A stretch of DNA of 37,061 nucleotides from contig DATLYR010000084.1 in assembly GCA_035574475.1 (NCBI GenBank), positions 1-37,061 on the forward strand, read 5' to 3'. A program made the position numbers and the translations under genes. This document shows positions 16,962 to 26,067 of the stretch, piece after piece (within the stretch, counting starts at the first letter, position 1; the number at the start of each line of letters is the position of its first letter). Under the pieces are notes generated by a model. It saw only the letters and a program-made list of their open reading frames with translations, searched no databases and was not told where the DNA came from. The stretch is from Nevskiales bacterium (GTDB lineage Bacteria > Pseudomonadota > Gammaproteobacteria > Nevskiales > DATLYR01).

Positions 16962-17297
16962 ATGAGCGACTATTACGCCTCCGAGGATCTCAAGAAGTTC
17001 GCCGGCATCGGCCGCCATGCCAAGCCACTGGCCGACGATTTCTTCAAGTATTACAACGCCGTCACCGGCGCGGATGGCGCGCTGACGCGGCGCGAGAAGG
17101 CGCTGATCGCGCTGGCCATTGCGCATGCGGAGCAGTGCCCCTACTGCATCGACGCCTACACCACCGCCTGCCTGGAGGCCGGCGCCAACCCGGAGCAGAT
17201 GATGGAGGCGGTACACGTAGCAGCCGTCATGAAGGCCGGCATCACGCTGGTGCACGGCGTGCAGATGCAGAACCACCTCGACAAGCTGGTCCTCTGA
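16962..17297 (+). CDS. AhpD-like protein, arsenosugar-operon peroxidase-like
   Basis: A 111-residue carboxymuconolactone-decarboxylase/AhpD fold protein with the redox motif C59-P-Y-C62 and flanking ALTRREKALIALAIAHAEQ. Such CxxC proteins act as thiol peroxidases or reductants. This short form is the kind found next to arsM and arsS in arsenosugar clusters, where it may supply reducing power or protect arsenite-binding thiols (inferred). It is first in the operon. Its TGA shares a base with the ATG of the phosphate transporter gene (TGATG). Confidence 0.85.
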   Translation: MSDYYASEDLKKFAGIGRHAKPLADDFFKYYNAVTGADGALTRREKALIALAIAHAEQCPYCIDAYTTACLEAGANPEQMMEAVHVAAVMKAGITLVHGVQMQNHLDKLVL

Positions 17298-18396
17298 TGC
17301 TGACGCTGCTGGCACTCGCCTGCGTCGCGCTGTTGGCCTGGGCCAACGGCCCAACGACAATTTCAAGGGTGTCGCCACGCTGTTCGGCAGCGGCGTGTCC
17401 GACTATCGCAAGGCACTGTGGTGGGCCACCGGCACCACACTGTGCGGATCGGTCGCCGCGGTATTCTTTACCGCGCATCTGGTCGAAACCTTCAGTGGCA
17501 AGCTGTTCGTGGACGCCGGCACGCTGGCGACATCCGGTTTCGCGCTGGCCTTTGCGGCCGGCTGCGCCGCCACCGTGCTGCTGGCCACGCGCATCGGCGC
17601 GCCGATTTCCACCACGCATGCGATGGCCGGCAGCCTGCTCGGCGCCGCTTTCGCCGCGCCGGACTCGATCATCGACTGGGCACGCGCCGGAAAGAGCATC
17701 TTCCTGCCGCTGGCGGTCGGGCCGGTGCTGGCGGTGGCCGGCGCGCTGCTGCTGTATCCGCTGTTGACGCATCTGCGCGCGGCATTGGGGATCGGTCGCG
17801 AGACTTGCGTCTGTATCGGCGAGGAATGGGTGCCGCAGAACCAAGTCGCCGCCATCGCCGGGGTCCGCGTCAGCGTGGATACGGCCCAGGCCTGCCAGGA
17901 CCGCTACCAGGGACAGGTGTTCGGCGTATCCGCGCAGCGCATGCTCGATGGCCTGCATTACCTGTCGGCCGGGCTGGTCAGCTTTGCGCGCGGCGTGAAC
18001 GACACGCCCAAGATCGTGGCCCTGACCCTGATGGCCGCGCCCTTTCTCAAACCCGTGTCCTTCGGCCTGGTTGGCATCGCCATCGCCGTGGGCGGGCTGC
18101 TGGGCGCGCGCCGGGTAGCGCAAACCATGTCGCAGAAAATCACCGCGATGAATCCGGGCCAGGGGCTGACCGCCAACCTGATCACCTCGGGCTTGGTGCT
18201 GAGCGCCTCGCCGCTGGGCCTGCCGCTGTCGACCACGCATGTGTCCTGCGGCGCGCTGTTCGGCATCGGCGCAGTCACCGGGCAGGCGCGCTGGAGGACC
18301 ATCGCCGGCATCCTGCTGGCCTGGCTTGTCACCCTGCCGCTGGGCGCGACTCTCGGCGCGATTTTCCTCAAGACCGCATTATGGCTCGGACACTGA
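17297..18396 (+). CDS. Inorganic phosphate transporter, PiT family, frameshifted near the 5' end
   Basis: PiT permeases import phosphate (and arsenate) with protons or sodium. The frame from ATG 17297 reads MLTLLALACVALLAWANG and is then lost. Adding one base at 17350/17351 restores ANDNFKGVATLFGSG in register with the long downstream frame (readable from GTG 17395 to 18396). A single G appears to be missing from the PiT signature GAND. Repaired length would be 366 residues with both PiT repeats (second: SFARGVNDTPKIVAL) and the PISTTHA and PLSTTHV motifs. If real, the lesion removes the first helix or demands reinitiation at GTG 17395. It could also be an assembly error. Confidence 0.85.
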
Positions 18397-18407
18397 AAAG
18401 GACTCCC

Positions 18408-19454
18408 ATGAGCGAAACCCGCAAAGTGCATGAAAGCGTGCAGGACTACTACGGCAAGGTGCTGAAGTCCTCCGCCGACCTCAAGACCTCCTGCTGCACG
18501 GCCGAGGCGCTGCCGGCGTACCTGCGCGCGCTGCTCAAGGACGTGCATCCGGAAGTACAGGACCGCTTCTACGGCTGCGGCTCGCCGCTGCCGCCGGCGC
18601 TCGAGGGCGCCACCGTACTCGACCTCGGCTGCGGCTCGGGCCGCGACTGTTACCTCTTGTCGCGGCTGGTGGGGTCGCAGGGCCGCGTGATCGGCGTGGA
18701 CATGACCGAAGAGCAGCTGGCGGTGGCGCGCAAGCACCGCGAGTGGCACGCCAGGCGCTACGGCTACGCCAACGTCGAGTTCCGCCAGGGCTATATCGAG
18801 GACCTGGCCGCCGCCGGCATCGCGGACGCCAGCGTGGACGTGGTGGTGTCCAACTGCGTGCTGAACCTCTCGCCCGACAAGCCGCGCGTGTTCCGCGAGA
18901 TCTTCCGCGTGCTCAAGCCCGGCGGCGAGCTGTACTTCTCCGACGTGTTCGCCGACCGCCGCGTCCCGGCTGAGCTCGCCGCCGACCCGGTGCTGGTCGG
19001 CGAGTGCCTGGGCGGCGCGCTGTACGTCGAGGACTTCCGCCGCCTGATGGCGCAGGTCGGCTGCCTCGATGCGCGCGTCTGCAAGAGCACGCCGATCGCG
19101 CTCAACAACCCGGAGATCGAGCGCATGGCCGGCCACATCGGCTTTTATTCGCTCACGGTGCGCGCCTTCAAGCTGGCGCTGGAGGACCGCTGCGAGGACT
19201 TCGGCCAGGTCGCCACTTACCTCGGCAGCCTGCCCGAGGCGCCGCATGCCTTCGACCTGGACGACCATCACCATTTCGTCACCGGCAAGCCGATGCTAGT
19301 CTGCGGCAACACCGCCGACATGCTCGGCGCCACGCGCTATGCGCCGCATTTCCGCATCCAGGGCGACAAGTCCGTGCACTTCGGGCTGTTCGACTGCGGA
19401 CCGGGCAAGCTCGTGCAGACCTCGGAAGCGGGCGCCAAGGCGGGTTGCTGCTGA
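18408..19454 (+). CDS. arsM: Arsenite S-adenosylmethionine methyltransferase
   Basis: A 348-residue ArsM. It methylates As(III) with SAM in the cytosol. SAM motif I VLDLGCGSGRD is at 70-80. The arsenic-binding cysteines of the family are recognisable: Cys29/Cys30 (TSCC), Cys57 (YGCGSP), Cys150 (SNCVLNL) and Cys200 (GECLGGAL). The C-terminal extension past 280 (HHHFVTGKPMLVCGNTADML) is the form seen in arsenosugar-pathway ArsM. The tail ends in CC. ATG 18408 lies 11 nt after the transporter stop, and its stop shares one base with the arsS start. Confidence 0.92.
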   Translation: MSETRKVHESVQDYYGKVLKSSADLKTSCCTAEALPAYLRALLKDVHPEVQDRFYGCGSPLPPALEGATVLDLGCGSGRDCYLLSRLVGSQGRVIGVDMTEEQLAVARKHREWHARRYGYANVEFRQGYIEDLAAAGIADASVDVVVSNCVLNLSPDKPRVFREIFRVLKPGGELYFSDVFADRRVPAELAADPVLVGECLGGALYVEDFRRLMAQVGCLDARVCKSTPIALNNPEIERMAGHIGFYSLTVRAFKLALEDRCEDFGQVATYLGSLPEAPHAFDLDDHHHFVTGKPMLVCGNTADMLGATRYAPHFRIQGDKSVHFGLFDCGPGKLVQTSEAGAKAGCC

Positions 19455-20548
19455 TGACCGTCATCCCGCTCAAGCAATTCCCCCCTCCCTCGACGGGAGC
19501 GGGCAGGGGGGAGGGTGAAGCGCCGCTCACTCCCACCCCTGCCCTCCCCCATCAAGGGGGAGGGAGAAATGCTTATGACTTCGAGCAGCTGCTGAGCGAG
19601 CGCAGGCTCGAATTGCCACCGCTGTCGGTCGAAACCCTGCAGGTCAACCTGACCAAGACCTGCAACCAGGCCTGCCGGCACTGCCATGTAGACGCCTCGC
19701 CCGCGCGTACCGAGAAGCTGTCGCGCGCCGGCGTCGAGAAGTGCCTCGAAATCCTCGCTGCGCATCCGCAGATCACGAAGCTCGACCTCACCGGCGGCGC
19801 GCCGGAACTGCACCCGGATTTCGATTTCTTCGTCGCCGAAGCGGTCAAGCTGGGTAAACACGTCATGGTCCGGCACAATCTGACCGTCACTTTCGACGGC
19901 CATCCGCAGACCGGCGAGTCCAAGGCCTATCTGCCGGAGTTCTTCGCCGCGCAGCGGGTCGAGGTCATCTCCTCGCTGCCCTACTACCAGGAGTACTTCA
20001 CCGACGCGCAGCGCGGCAGCGGCGTGTTCCAGAAAAGCATCGAGGGCATCCGCCGGCTCAATGTGCTCGGCTACGGCCAGCCGGGCAGCGGCCTGGTGCT
20101 CAACCTGGTCTACAACCCGGTGGGCCCCTACCTGCCGGCCCCGCAGGCTGCGCTCGAGGCCGATTACAAGCGTGAGCTGAAAGACAGGTTCGGGCTGGTG
20201 TTCAACGGCCTGTTCACCATCACGAACATGCCGATCAACCGCTTCCGCCTGCACCTGGAAAAATCCGGTCAGTATGCGGACTACATGGACAAGCTGCTCG
20301 GCGCCTTCAACCCGGCGGCGGCCGAGGGCGTGATGTGTCGCCGGCTGATCTCCGTGGCGCAGGACGGCAGCCTGCACGACTGCGACTTCAACCAGATGCT
20401 CGACCTGCCCGTGCAGGACCGTGGCAGGCCCGCCAGCATCTTCGGCTTCAGCCTCGATCGGCTGCTGCAGCGGCGCATCCGCTTTGGCTCACACTGCCTG
20501 GGCTGCACCGCCGGCGCGGGCAGTTCCTGCGGCGGCGCGATCGCCTAG
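19454..20548 (+). CDS. arsS: Arsenosugar biosynthesis radical SAM protein
   Basis: A 364-residue radical SAM enzyme. The cluster motif CxxxCxxC is at C70, C74 and C77 (TCNQACRHCHVD), followed by KLDLTGGAPELHP. The C-terminal part has CRRLISVAQDGSLHDCDFNQML and HCLGCTAGAGSSCGG, typical of the Cys-rich ArsS domain. In the family it adds the 5'-deoxyadenosyl group to methylated arsenic, yielding an arsenosugar precursor. Residues 9-38 are the in-frame translation of a C/G-rich dispersed repeat, giving an N-terminal extension of about 40 residues. No ATG or GTG start is available after the repeat; a TTG at residue 54 would cut close to the domain. The start overlaps arsM (TGATG). Confidence 0.9.
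   Translation: MTVIPLKQFPPPSTGAGRGEGEAPLTPTPALPHQGGGRNAYDFEQLLSERRLELPPLSVETLQVNLTKTCNQACRHCHVDASPARTEKLSRAGVEKCLEILAAHPQITKLDLTGGAPELHPDFDFFVAEAVKLGKHVMVRHNLTVTFDGHPQTGESKAYLPEFFAAQRVEVISSLPYYQEYFTDAQRGSGVFQKSIEGIRRLNVLGYGQPGSGLVLNLVYNPVGPYLPAPQAALEADYKRELKDRFGLVFNGLFTITNMPINRFRLHLEKSGQYADYMDKLLGAFNPAAAEGVMCRRLISVAQDGSLHDCDFNQMLDLPVQDRGRPASIFGFSLDRLLQRRIRFGSHCLGCTAGAGSSCGGAIA
19481..19566. repeat. C/G-rich palindromic repeat inside arsS
   Basis: Two hairpin-forming C/G blocks (CCCCCCTCCCTCGACGGGAG, and CCCTCCCCC-ATCAA-GGGGGAGGG at 19542-19564) joined by a short linker. Same family as 1724-1855 and 21214-21254. It keeps the reading frame of arsS open and encodes a Pro/Gly-rich stretch. Confidence 0.65.
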
Positions 20549-20669
20549 AAGCCAACGCATATCCGTCTGGTTCTGGATTGGCACTCATGCAGCCCATGAC
20601 AAGCTCATTCGCGGCTAACAGCGCTAAACTTGCCGGACAGGCAATGCGCAACAGACCGAGGGAACTCCC

Positions 20670-21149
20670 ATGAGCAGCGTTTACGATTTCAAGGCCAAGA
20701 CCATCGATGGCAAGGAACAGTCTCTGGCCGAGTACAAGGGCAAGGTCATGCTGGTGGTGAACACCGCCAGCAAGTGCGGCTTCACGCCGCAGTACAAGGG
20801 CCTCGAAGCGCTGTACCGCAAGTACAAGGACAAGGGGCTGGTGGTGCTGGGCTTCCCCTGCGACCAGTTCGGCCACCAGGAGCCGGGCGACGAGAACGAG
20901 ATCAAGAACTTCTGCTCGCTGAACTACGACGTCAGCTTCCCGATGTTCAGCAAGATCGAGGTCAACGGCCCGAATGCGCATCCGCTGTACAAGCACCTGA
21001 AGGGCGAGAAACCCGGCGTGCTGGGCTCGGAGGCAATCAAGTGGAACTTCACCAAGTTCCTGGTGGACAAGTCCGGCAAGGTGGTCAAGCGCTACGCCCC
21101 CACCGACAAGCCGGAGTCGCTGGCCAAGGACGTCGAGAAGCTGCTCTGA
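20670..21149 (+). CDS. Glutathione peroxidase-family thiol peroxidase
   Basis: A 159-residue thioredoxin-fold peroxidase. The active site NTASKC36GF has cysteine in place of selenocysteine. Further hallmarks are GFPCDQFGHQEPG and WNFTKFLVD, giving the Cys/Gln/Trp tetrad residues. It reduces hydroperoxides with glutathione or thioredoxin. The ATG at 20670 follows GAGGGAACTCCC. It lies 121 nt past arsS in the same direction. It may share the arsenic transcript or have its own promoter; no terminator is evident between them. Confidence 0.92.
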   Translation: MSSVYDFKAKTIDGKEQSLAEYKGKVMLVVNTASKCGFTPQYKGLEALYRKYKDKGLVVLGFPCDQFGHQEPGDENEIKNFCSLNYDVSFPMFSKIEVNGPNAHPLYKHLKGEKPGVLGSEAIKWNFTKFLVDKSGKVVKRYAPTDKPESLAKDVEKLL

Positions 21150-21186
21150 CGGGCGGATGCCGCGGCCTTTAGCCGGTTATTGAAAA

Positions 21187-21212
21187 GGCGACCGGGGGAC
21201 GCCCGATTTTTT
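21187..21212 (+). terminator. Probable intrinsic terminator after the glutathione peroxidase gene
   Basis: GGCG at 21187-21190 can pair with CGCC at 21200-21203, or CGGG at 21193-21196 with CCCG at 21202-21205. A run of six T follows at 21207-21212. It starts 38 nt past the stop. The stem is short, so confidence is moderate. Confidence 0.5.
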
Positions 21213-21213
21213 C

Positions 21214-21254
21214 ACCCCCACCCCAACCCTCCCCCCATCAAGGGGGAGGGGTTC
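21214..21254. repeat. C/G-rich palindromic repeat, intergenic copy
   Basis: CCCCCACCCCAACCCTCCC is followed by CCCC-ATCAA-GGGGGAGGGG, closing an 8-9 bp hairpin. The left part is nearly identical to 1725-1743 and the right part to the block at 19542-19564, linking the three loci. It lies between the convergent peroxidase and sterol-desaturase genes. Confidence 0.7.
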
Positions 21255-21264
21255 TGACAGCCTG

Positions 21265-22056
21265 CTAAGGCCCCGACAGCGGCTGCAGCAGCAGTCGGTC
21301 CAGACGCTGGTCCGGCGCGGCGCGGAACTGCCGCAGCCCGATCGTCATCGCCAGATGCCCGTCGCGCGGCTGCGCGCGGTAGCTGCCGAACAGCCGGTCC
21401 CACCACGGGAAATTGAAGCCGAAATTCCGGTTGTACTCGTCCCCGTGCACCGAATGGTGCACACGGTGCATGTCCGGCGTCACCAGCAGCCAGCGCAGCC
21501 GGCGGTCCACGGGTGCCGGGATGCGCAGGTTGGCATGCTCGAACAGCGAGGTGGCGTTGAGCAGCGCCTCGAACACCAGCACCGCGAGCGCAGCGGCGCC
21601 GAGCACGGTGACTGCCGCCAGCTTGATCAGCATGGACAGCAGGATTTCCAGCGGGTGGAAGCGCACGCCGGTGCTGGCGTCGAAGTCCAGGTCCGAGTGG
21701 TGCACGCGGTGCAGCCGCCACAGCAGCGGGATGCGGTGCATGATCCGGTGCTGCCAGTAGATCGCCAGGTCGAGCAACAGCAGCGCCAGCGCGAACTCCA
21801 GCGCGCTCGCCCAGCCGACCTGGTTGAACAGCCCCCAGCCACGCGCCTGGACCTCTAGCGCCCAATCCACCGCCAGCACGGGGAACAGCAGGCGCAGCAG
21901 CAACGAATCCAGCGCCACGATCGTCAGGTTGTTGAGCCAGCGCGGACCCCGCGGCACGCAGGCCGGCCGCCGCGGCCACAGCGCCTCGGCCAGCGCCAGC
22001 GTCGTCAGCACGCCGATAAAGACGCCGAGGCGGAGTCCGGCCTCATGTTCGATCAT
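21265..22056 (-). CDS. Sterol desaturase/fatty acid hydroxylase-family protein
   Basis: A 263-residue di-iron membrane oxygenase. The histidine boxes are H103-R-I-M-H107, H116-R-V-H-H120, a following FHP (H134), and a C-terminal HRVHHS. Several hydrophobic helices cover the N-terminal half and the 135-170 region. The family uses O2 to hydroxylate or desaturate lipids or sterol-like molecules; the substrate here is unknown. It is divergent from hemB with 63 bp between starts. Eight histidines match the iron-ligand set as far as I can read. Confidence 0.88.
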   Translation of the reverse strand: MIEHEAGLRLGVFIGVLTTLALAEALWPRRPACVPRGPRWLNNLTIVALDSLLLRLLFPVLAVDWALEVQARGWGLFNQVGWASALEFALALLLLDLAIYWQHRIMHRIPLLWRLHRVHHSDLDFDASTGVRFHPLEILLSMLIKLAAVTVLGAAALAVLVFEALLNATSLFEHANLRIPAPVDRRLRWLLVTPDMHRVHHSVHGDEYNRNFGFNFPWWDRLFGSYRAQPRDGHLAMTIGLRQFRAAPDQRLDRLLLQPLSGP

Positions 22057-22104
22057 TCGCGCGCTCCGGGCCGCTGTGCTGAAATACCCTGCATCACAGT
22101 GTAA

Positions 22105-23112
<1,008 letters not shown>

Positions 23113-23156
23113 GGCGATCGGCAGCGCAGGGCGCGCACTGCGCAGCCTGCGCCCGC

Positions 23157-23519
23157 TCAGTCGTCGTCCCGCCAGTGGCGGTCACGCCGGTCCCAATCGC
23201 GCCGATCCCAGTCGCGGTGATGGCGGACGTGATGCTTGTGGTGCCTGTGCCAGTAGCCATGCGCATGGCCGCGCGGATGGTGATGGAAGTGGTGCACGTG
23301 ACGCGGCGGCGCGTAGTGGTAACGATGCACCGGGTAGCCGTGATAGTGATGGATCACGCGCGGACGGTGGTGATGATGGTGGTGACCGTCGTCGGCGATG
23401 GCCACGCCGATCGCCACGCCCACCAGACCGCCGAGCAGGGCGTCCTCGGTGTCGGCCTGCGCAGCGCCGTTCGCCACCAGGCCGGCGGCCAGCGCGGTTC
23501 CCAGGAGAATCTTCTTCAT
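23157..23519 (-). CDS. Small exported histidine-rich protein
   Basis: 120 residues: signal peptide (MKKILLGTALAAGLVANGAAQA), a short glycine-rich hydrophobic stretch (ALLGGLVGVAIGVAIA), then a highly biased tail with a natural run of six histidines and roughly 27 histidines in all, ending in DWDRRDWDRRD repeats. Strong GAGGAG precedes the ATG. Metal (Ni, Zn, Cu or Co) binding in the periplasm is the obvious guess from composition. The glycine-zipper-like segment recalls small outer-membrane-associated proteins. It is transcribed away from aroE and convergent with hemB. I recognise no named family. Confidence 0.75.
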   Translation of the reverse strand: MKKILLGTALAAGLVANGAAQADTEDALLGGLVGVAIGVAIADDGHHHHHHRPRVIHHYHGYPVHRYHYAPPRHVHHFHHHPRGHAHGYWHRHHKHHVRHHRDWDRRDWDRRDRHWRDDD

Positions 23520-23647
23520 GAGCCTGCTCCTCGTGTTGGGATAACTCGCAGGCTTTTATAAGTCCGCCTCACTGAATCCGGCATGAATCGAATCTGAACA
23601 ACCGCACGCACTTGAAAGCCCGGCCGCGAAACCGGAGACTCGCGCCC

Positions 23648-24463
23648 ATGGATCGCTACGCCGTCATCGGCCACCCCGTCGAACACAGCCGCTCGCCGCG
23701 CATCCATGCGCTGTTCGCGCGCCAGACGGGGCAGGCGCTGCGCTACGAGAAGCTGCCGGCGCCGCTGGACGATTTCGCCGGCACGGTCCGGCGTTTCCAG
23801 GCCGCCGGCGGGCGCGGCGCCAATGTCACCCTGCCCTTCAAGCTCGAGGCACTGGCGCTCTGCGACCAGGCGAGCGAGCGCGCCCGGCGTGCCGGCGCGG
23901 TCAATACGCTGAGCTTCGCGGCCGACGGCCGCATCCAGGGCGACAACACCGACGGCGCCGGCCTGCTGCGCGACCTGACGGTGAATCTGGGCCTGTCGCT
24001 CGCGGGCCTGCGCATCCTGTTGCTGGGCGCCGGCGGGGCAGTGCGTGGCGTGCTGCAGCCGCTGCTGGAGGCTGCGCCCGCGGAACTACGCATCGCCAAC
24101 CGCACCCCGGCCAAGGCACTGGTGCTGGCGGAAGACTTCGGTGGCGCACCGCTCGAAGGCGGCGGCTATGCGGAACTGGAAGGCCGGCAGTACGACCTGA
24201 TCATCAACGGTACCTCCAGCGGACTGGCGGGCGAGCTGCCGCCGCTGCCGGAGGATGTGCTGATGCCCGGCGGCGTCTGCTACGACATGCTCTATGGGGA
24301 CGCGCCCACCCCGTTCCTGCGCTGGGCCTTGGCGCACGGCGCCGGCGTCGCGGCGGACGGGCTGGGCATGCTGGTGGAACAGGCGGCGGAATCCTTCCTG
24401 ATCTGGCGCGGCGTGCGCCCCGAGACCCGGCCGGTACTCAAGCAGCTGCGCGCGGAGCTCTAA
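23648..24463 (+). CDS. aroE: Shikimate dehydrogenase (NADP+)
   Basis: A 271-residue enzyme that reduces 3-dehydroshikimate to shikimate. The substrate site has SRSPRIH near the N-terminus, NVTLPFK with the catalytic lysine, and GDNTDGAG with the catalytic aspartate. The NADP domain has LGAGGAVRG and the phosphate-binding [11 protein letters not shown] 23648 is used because the protein family starts there ([14 protein letters not shown]) and GGAG lies 11 nt upstream; an upstream in-frame start is not needed. It converges on the YcnI-like gene, with 6 nt between stops. Confidence 0.95.
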   Translation: MDRYAVIGHPVEHSRSPRIHALFARQTGQALRYEKLPAPLDDFAGTVRRFQAAGGRGANVTLPFKLEALALCDQASERARRAGAVNTLSFAADGRIQGDNTDGAGLLRDLTVNLGLSLAGLRILLLGAGGAVRGVLQPLLEAAPAELRIANRTPAKALVLAEDFGGAPLEGGGYAELEGRQYDLIINGTSSGLAGELPPLPEDVLMPGGVCYDMLYGDAPTPFLRWALAHGAGVAADGLGMLVEQAAESFLIWRGVRPETRPVLKQLRAEL

Positions 24464-24469
24464 GCCCGT

Positions 24470-24994
24470 TCAGTGATGCGCCGGCGCATCGGCCGGCAGG
24501 ACTTCCAGCACCGCGGCCGGCGTCTTGTAGTCCTCGAGCGTCCGGCCCTCGGCCGGGATGTCCGCCCAATCGATGCGGCCCCGCTCGCAGAACTGCGCCA
24601 CCTTGAAGTACAACGGGCCGGGCGCTTCCGGCAGGCGCAGGCGGATCACGAATTCGTCGTAGTGGGCGTCGGGCAGCGGCCCGCCGCGCCAGCTGACCGC
24701 GGCCACGTCCTCGGTGATGGTCCGGCCATGGCTCCGGTAAGGCACGGCGAGCTTCTCGATGCGCGTGGCCAGGCTCCAGCCCGGCTTGGGCATCGGCTTG
24801 GCCCCCGTCACCCCCGGCGGCAGCGTCACGGTCAGGCCGATGGTCGGTGATCCTGCGCAGCCGTGACCGACGCGGAACACGGCCTTGTAATGACTGCCGG
24901 CCGGTGCGCTCGGCTGTTCCAGAGTGACGTGCGCGATTGCCAACGCGTGCGCGAACATGAGTAGGCCGGCCAGGCCCGGGCGCAAAGAAGTCAT
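24470..24994 (-). CDS. YcnI-like (DUF1775) copper-binding-type exported protein
   Basis: 174 residues. The signal peptide ends at IA, so mature protein would start with the histidine of HVTLEQP, a feature of YcnI domains whose N-terminal His binds Cu(II) (family knowledge). The DUF1775 body is recognisable from GHGCAGSPT, TVTLPPGV, PKPGWS and DEFVIRLRLPE. The paired Cys in GHGC and FCERG may form a disulfide. It starts 11 nt after tatC and is probably the last gene of the his-tat transcript. No copper-transport gene is adjacent. Confidence 0.85.
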   Translation of the reverse strand: MTSLRPGLAGLLMFAHALAIAHVTLEQPSAPAGSHYKAVFRVGHGCAGSPTIGLTVTLPPGVTGAKPMPKPGWSLATRIEKLAVPYRSHGRTITEDVAAVSWRGGPLPDAHYDEFVIRLRLPEAPGPLYFKVAQFCERGRIDWADIPAEGRTLEDYKTPAAVLEVLPADAPAHH

Positions 24995-25005
24995 CGGAGC
25001 GTTCT

Positions 25006-25785
25006 CTAGGTTGAAGATTTGTCGGAGTCGCCCATCTGGCGGCGCTGAGCCTCGACCTCCTTGTAGCCCGGCACCAGCACGCGCGCAGCGATGATGCCCA
25101 GTTCGAACAGCAGATACATCGGCACCGCCAGCAGCGTTTGCGAGAACACGTCCGGCGGCGTCAGCAACATGCCGACGATGAAGCAGCCGATCAGCACATA
25201 ACCGCGCGCCGCGGTGAGCTGGCTGGGCATGACCACGCCGGCCCAGACCAGCAGCACGATCGCCACGGGGGTCTCGAAAGCCAGGCCGAAAGCCAGGAAC
25301 ATGCCCAGCACGAAATCGAGGTAGTGGCGGATGTCGGTCATCACCGTCACATGCGCCGGCGCGATGCTGACAAAGAAGCCAAACACCATCGGCAGTACCA
25401 GGAAGTAGGCGAAGGCCATGCCGAGATAGAACAGCAGCGTGCTGGACACCAGGAGCGGCAGAATCAAGCGGCGCTCGCTCTGGTACAGCCCCGGCGCGAC
25501 GAAGGCCCAGGTCTGGTATAGCAGCCAGGGCATGGACAGGATCACCGCCAGCACCAGCGCCAGTTTGAACGGCGTCAGGAAGGGCGAGGCCACCTCGGTG
25601 GCAATCATGGCGCTGCCGGCCGGAAGTTTATCCAGCAGCGGCCCGGCGACGAAGTTGAAGATCTCGCCGGCATAGAAGGCCAGCGGCGCGAACACCACCA
25701 GCACGCCGATGATCATGCGCAGCAGCCGGTTGCGCAGCTCCAGAAGGTGCGCGATCAGCGGCTGCTCGGGCAGCGGCTCATTCAC
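25006..25785 (-). CDS. tatC: Sec-independent protein translocase subunit TatC
   Basis: A 259-residue polytopic receptor for twin-arginine signal peptides, with six predicted membrane helices. The conserved N-terminal HLLELRNRLLR, the WAFVAPGLYQSERR segment and the late LLTPPDVFSQ motif are all present. The start is GTG at 25785, overlapping tatB by 8 nt. It forms the Tat translocon with the two small proteins encoded upstream. A likely client in this window is the TRAP binding protein at 31671-32783, which has a twin-arginine signal. Confidence 0.96.
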   Translation of the reverse strand: MNEPLPEQPLIAHLLELRNRLLRMIIGVLVVFAPLAFYAGEIFNFVAGPLLDKLPAGSAMIATEVASPFLTPFKLALVLAVILSMPWLLYQTWAFVAPGLYQSERRLILPLLVSSTLLFYLGMAFAYFLVLPMVFGFFVSIAPAHVTVMTDIRHYLDFVLGMFLAFGLAFETPVAIVLLVWAGVVMPSQLTAARGYVLIGCFIVGMLLTPPDVFSQTLLAVPMYLLFELGIIAARVLVPGYKEVEAQRRQMGDSDKSST

Positions 25786-26041
25786 GGCGCGTGTCGTTCG
25801 GCGGTGTCGCGGTGTCGTCTACCGGCGCCTTCAGTTCGCGCTGCAGATCGCGGGCCTGCTCGCGCAGCGCCTGCGCCTGCACCTCGCGCTCCAGCTCGCT
25901 GGAGAAATGCCGGACATAGGATCGGGCGCGACCGGCCCACAGCCCCAGCGTGCGCGCGGCCTTGGGCAGGCGCTCGGGGCCGAGCACCACCAGCGCCACC
26001 ACGCCGATCAGCACCAGCTCCCAGAATCCGATCTCGAACAT
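25778..26041 (-). CDS. tatB: Sec-independent protein translocase subunit TatB
   Basis: 87 residues. An N-terminal membrane helix (MFEIGFWELVLIGVVALVVL), the hinge GPERLP typical of TatB, then an amphipathic helix and a charged coiled tail. TatB passes substrates from TatC to TatA. It lies 26 nt after tatA. Confidence 0.93.
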   Translation of the reverse strand: MFEIGFWELVLIGVVALVVLGPERLPKAARTLGLWAGRARSYVRHFSSELEREVQAQALREQARDLQRELKAPVDDTATPPNDTRRE

Positions 26042-26067
26042 GTGGCGTGCGGCGCCGGGCGCCGCGC

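Noticed and set aside
23345-23380. Six-histidine run as a vector tag or cloning artefact
   Set aside because: It is inside a long natural histidine-rich protein with signal peptide and good ribosome-binding site; no vector sequence nearby.
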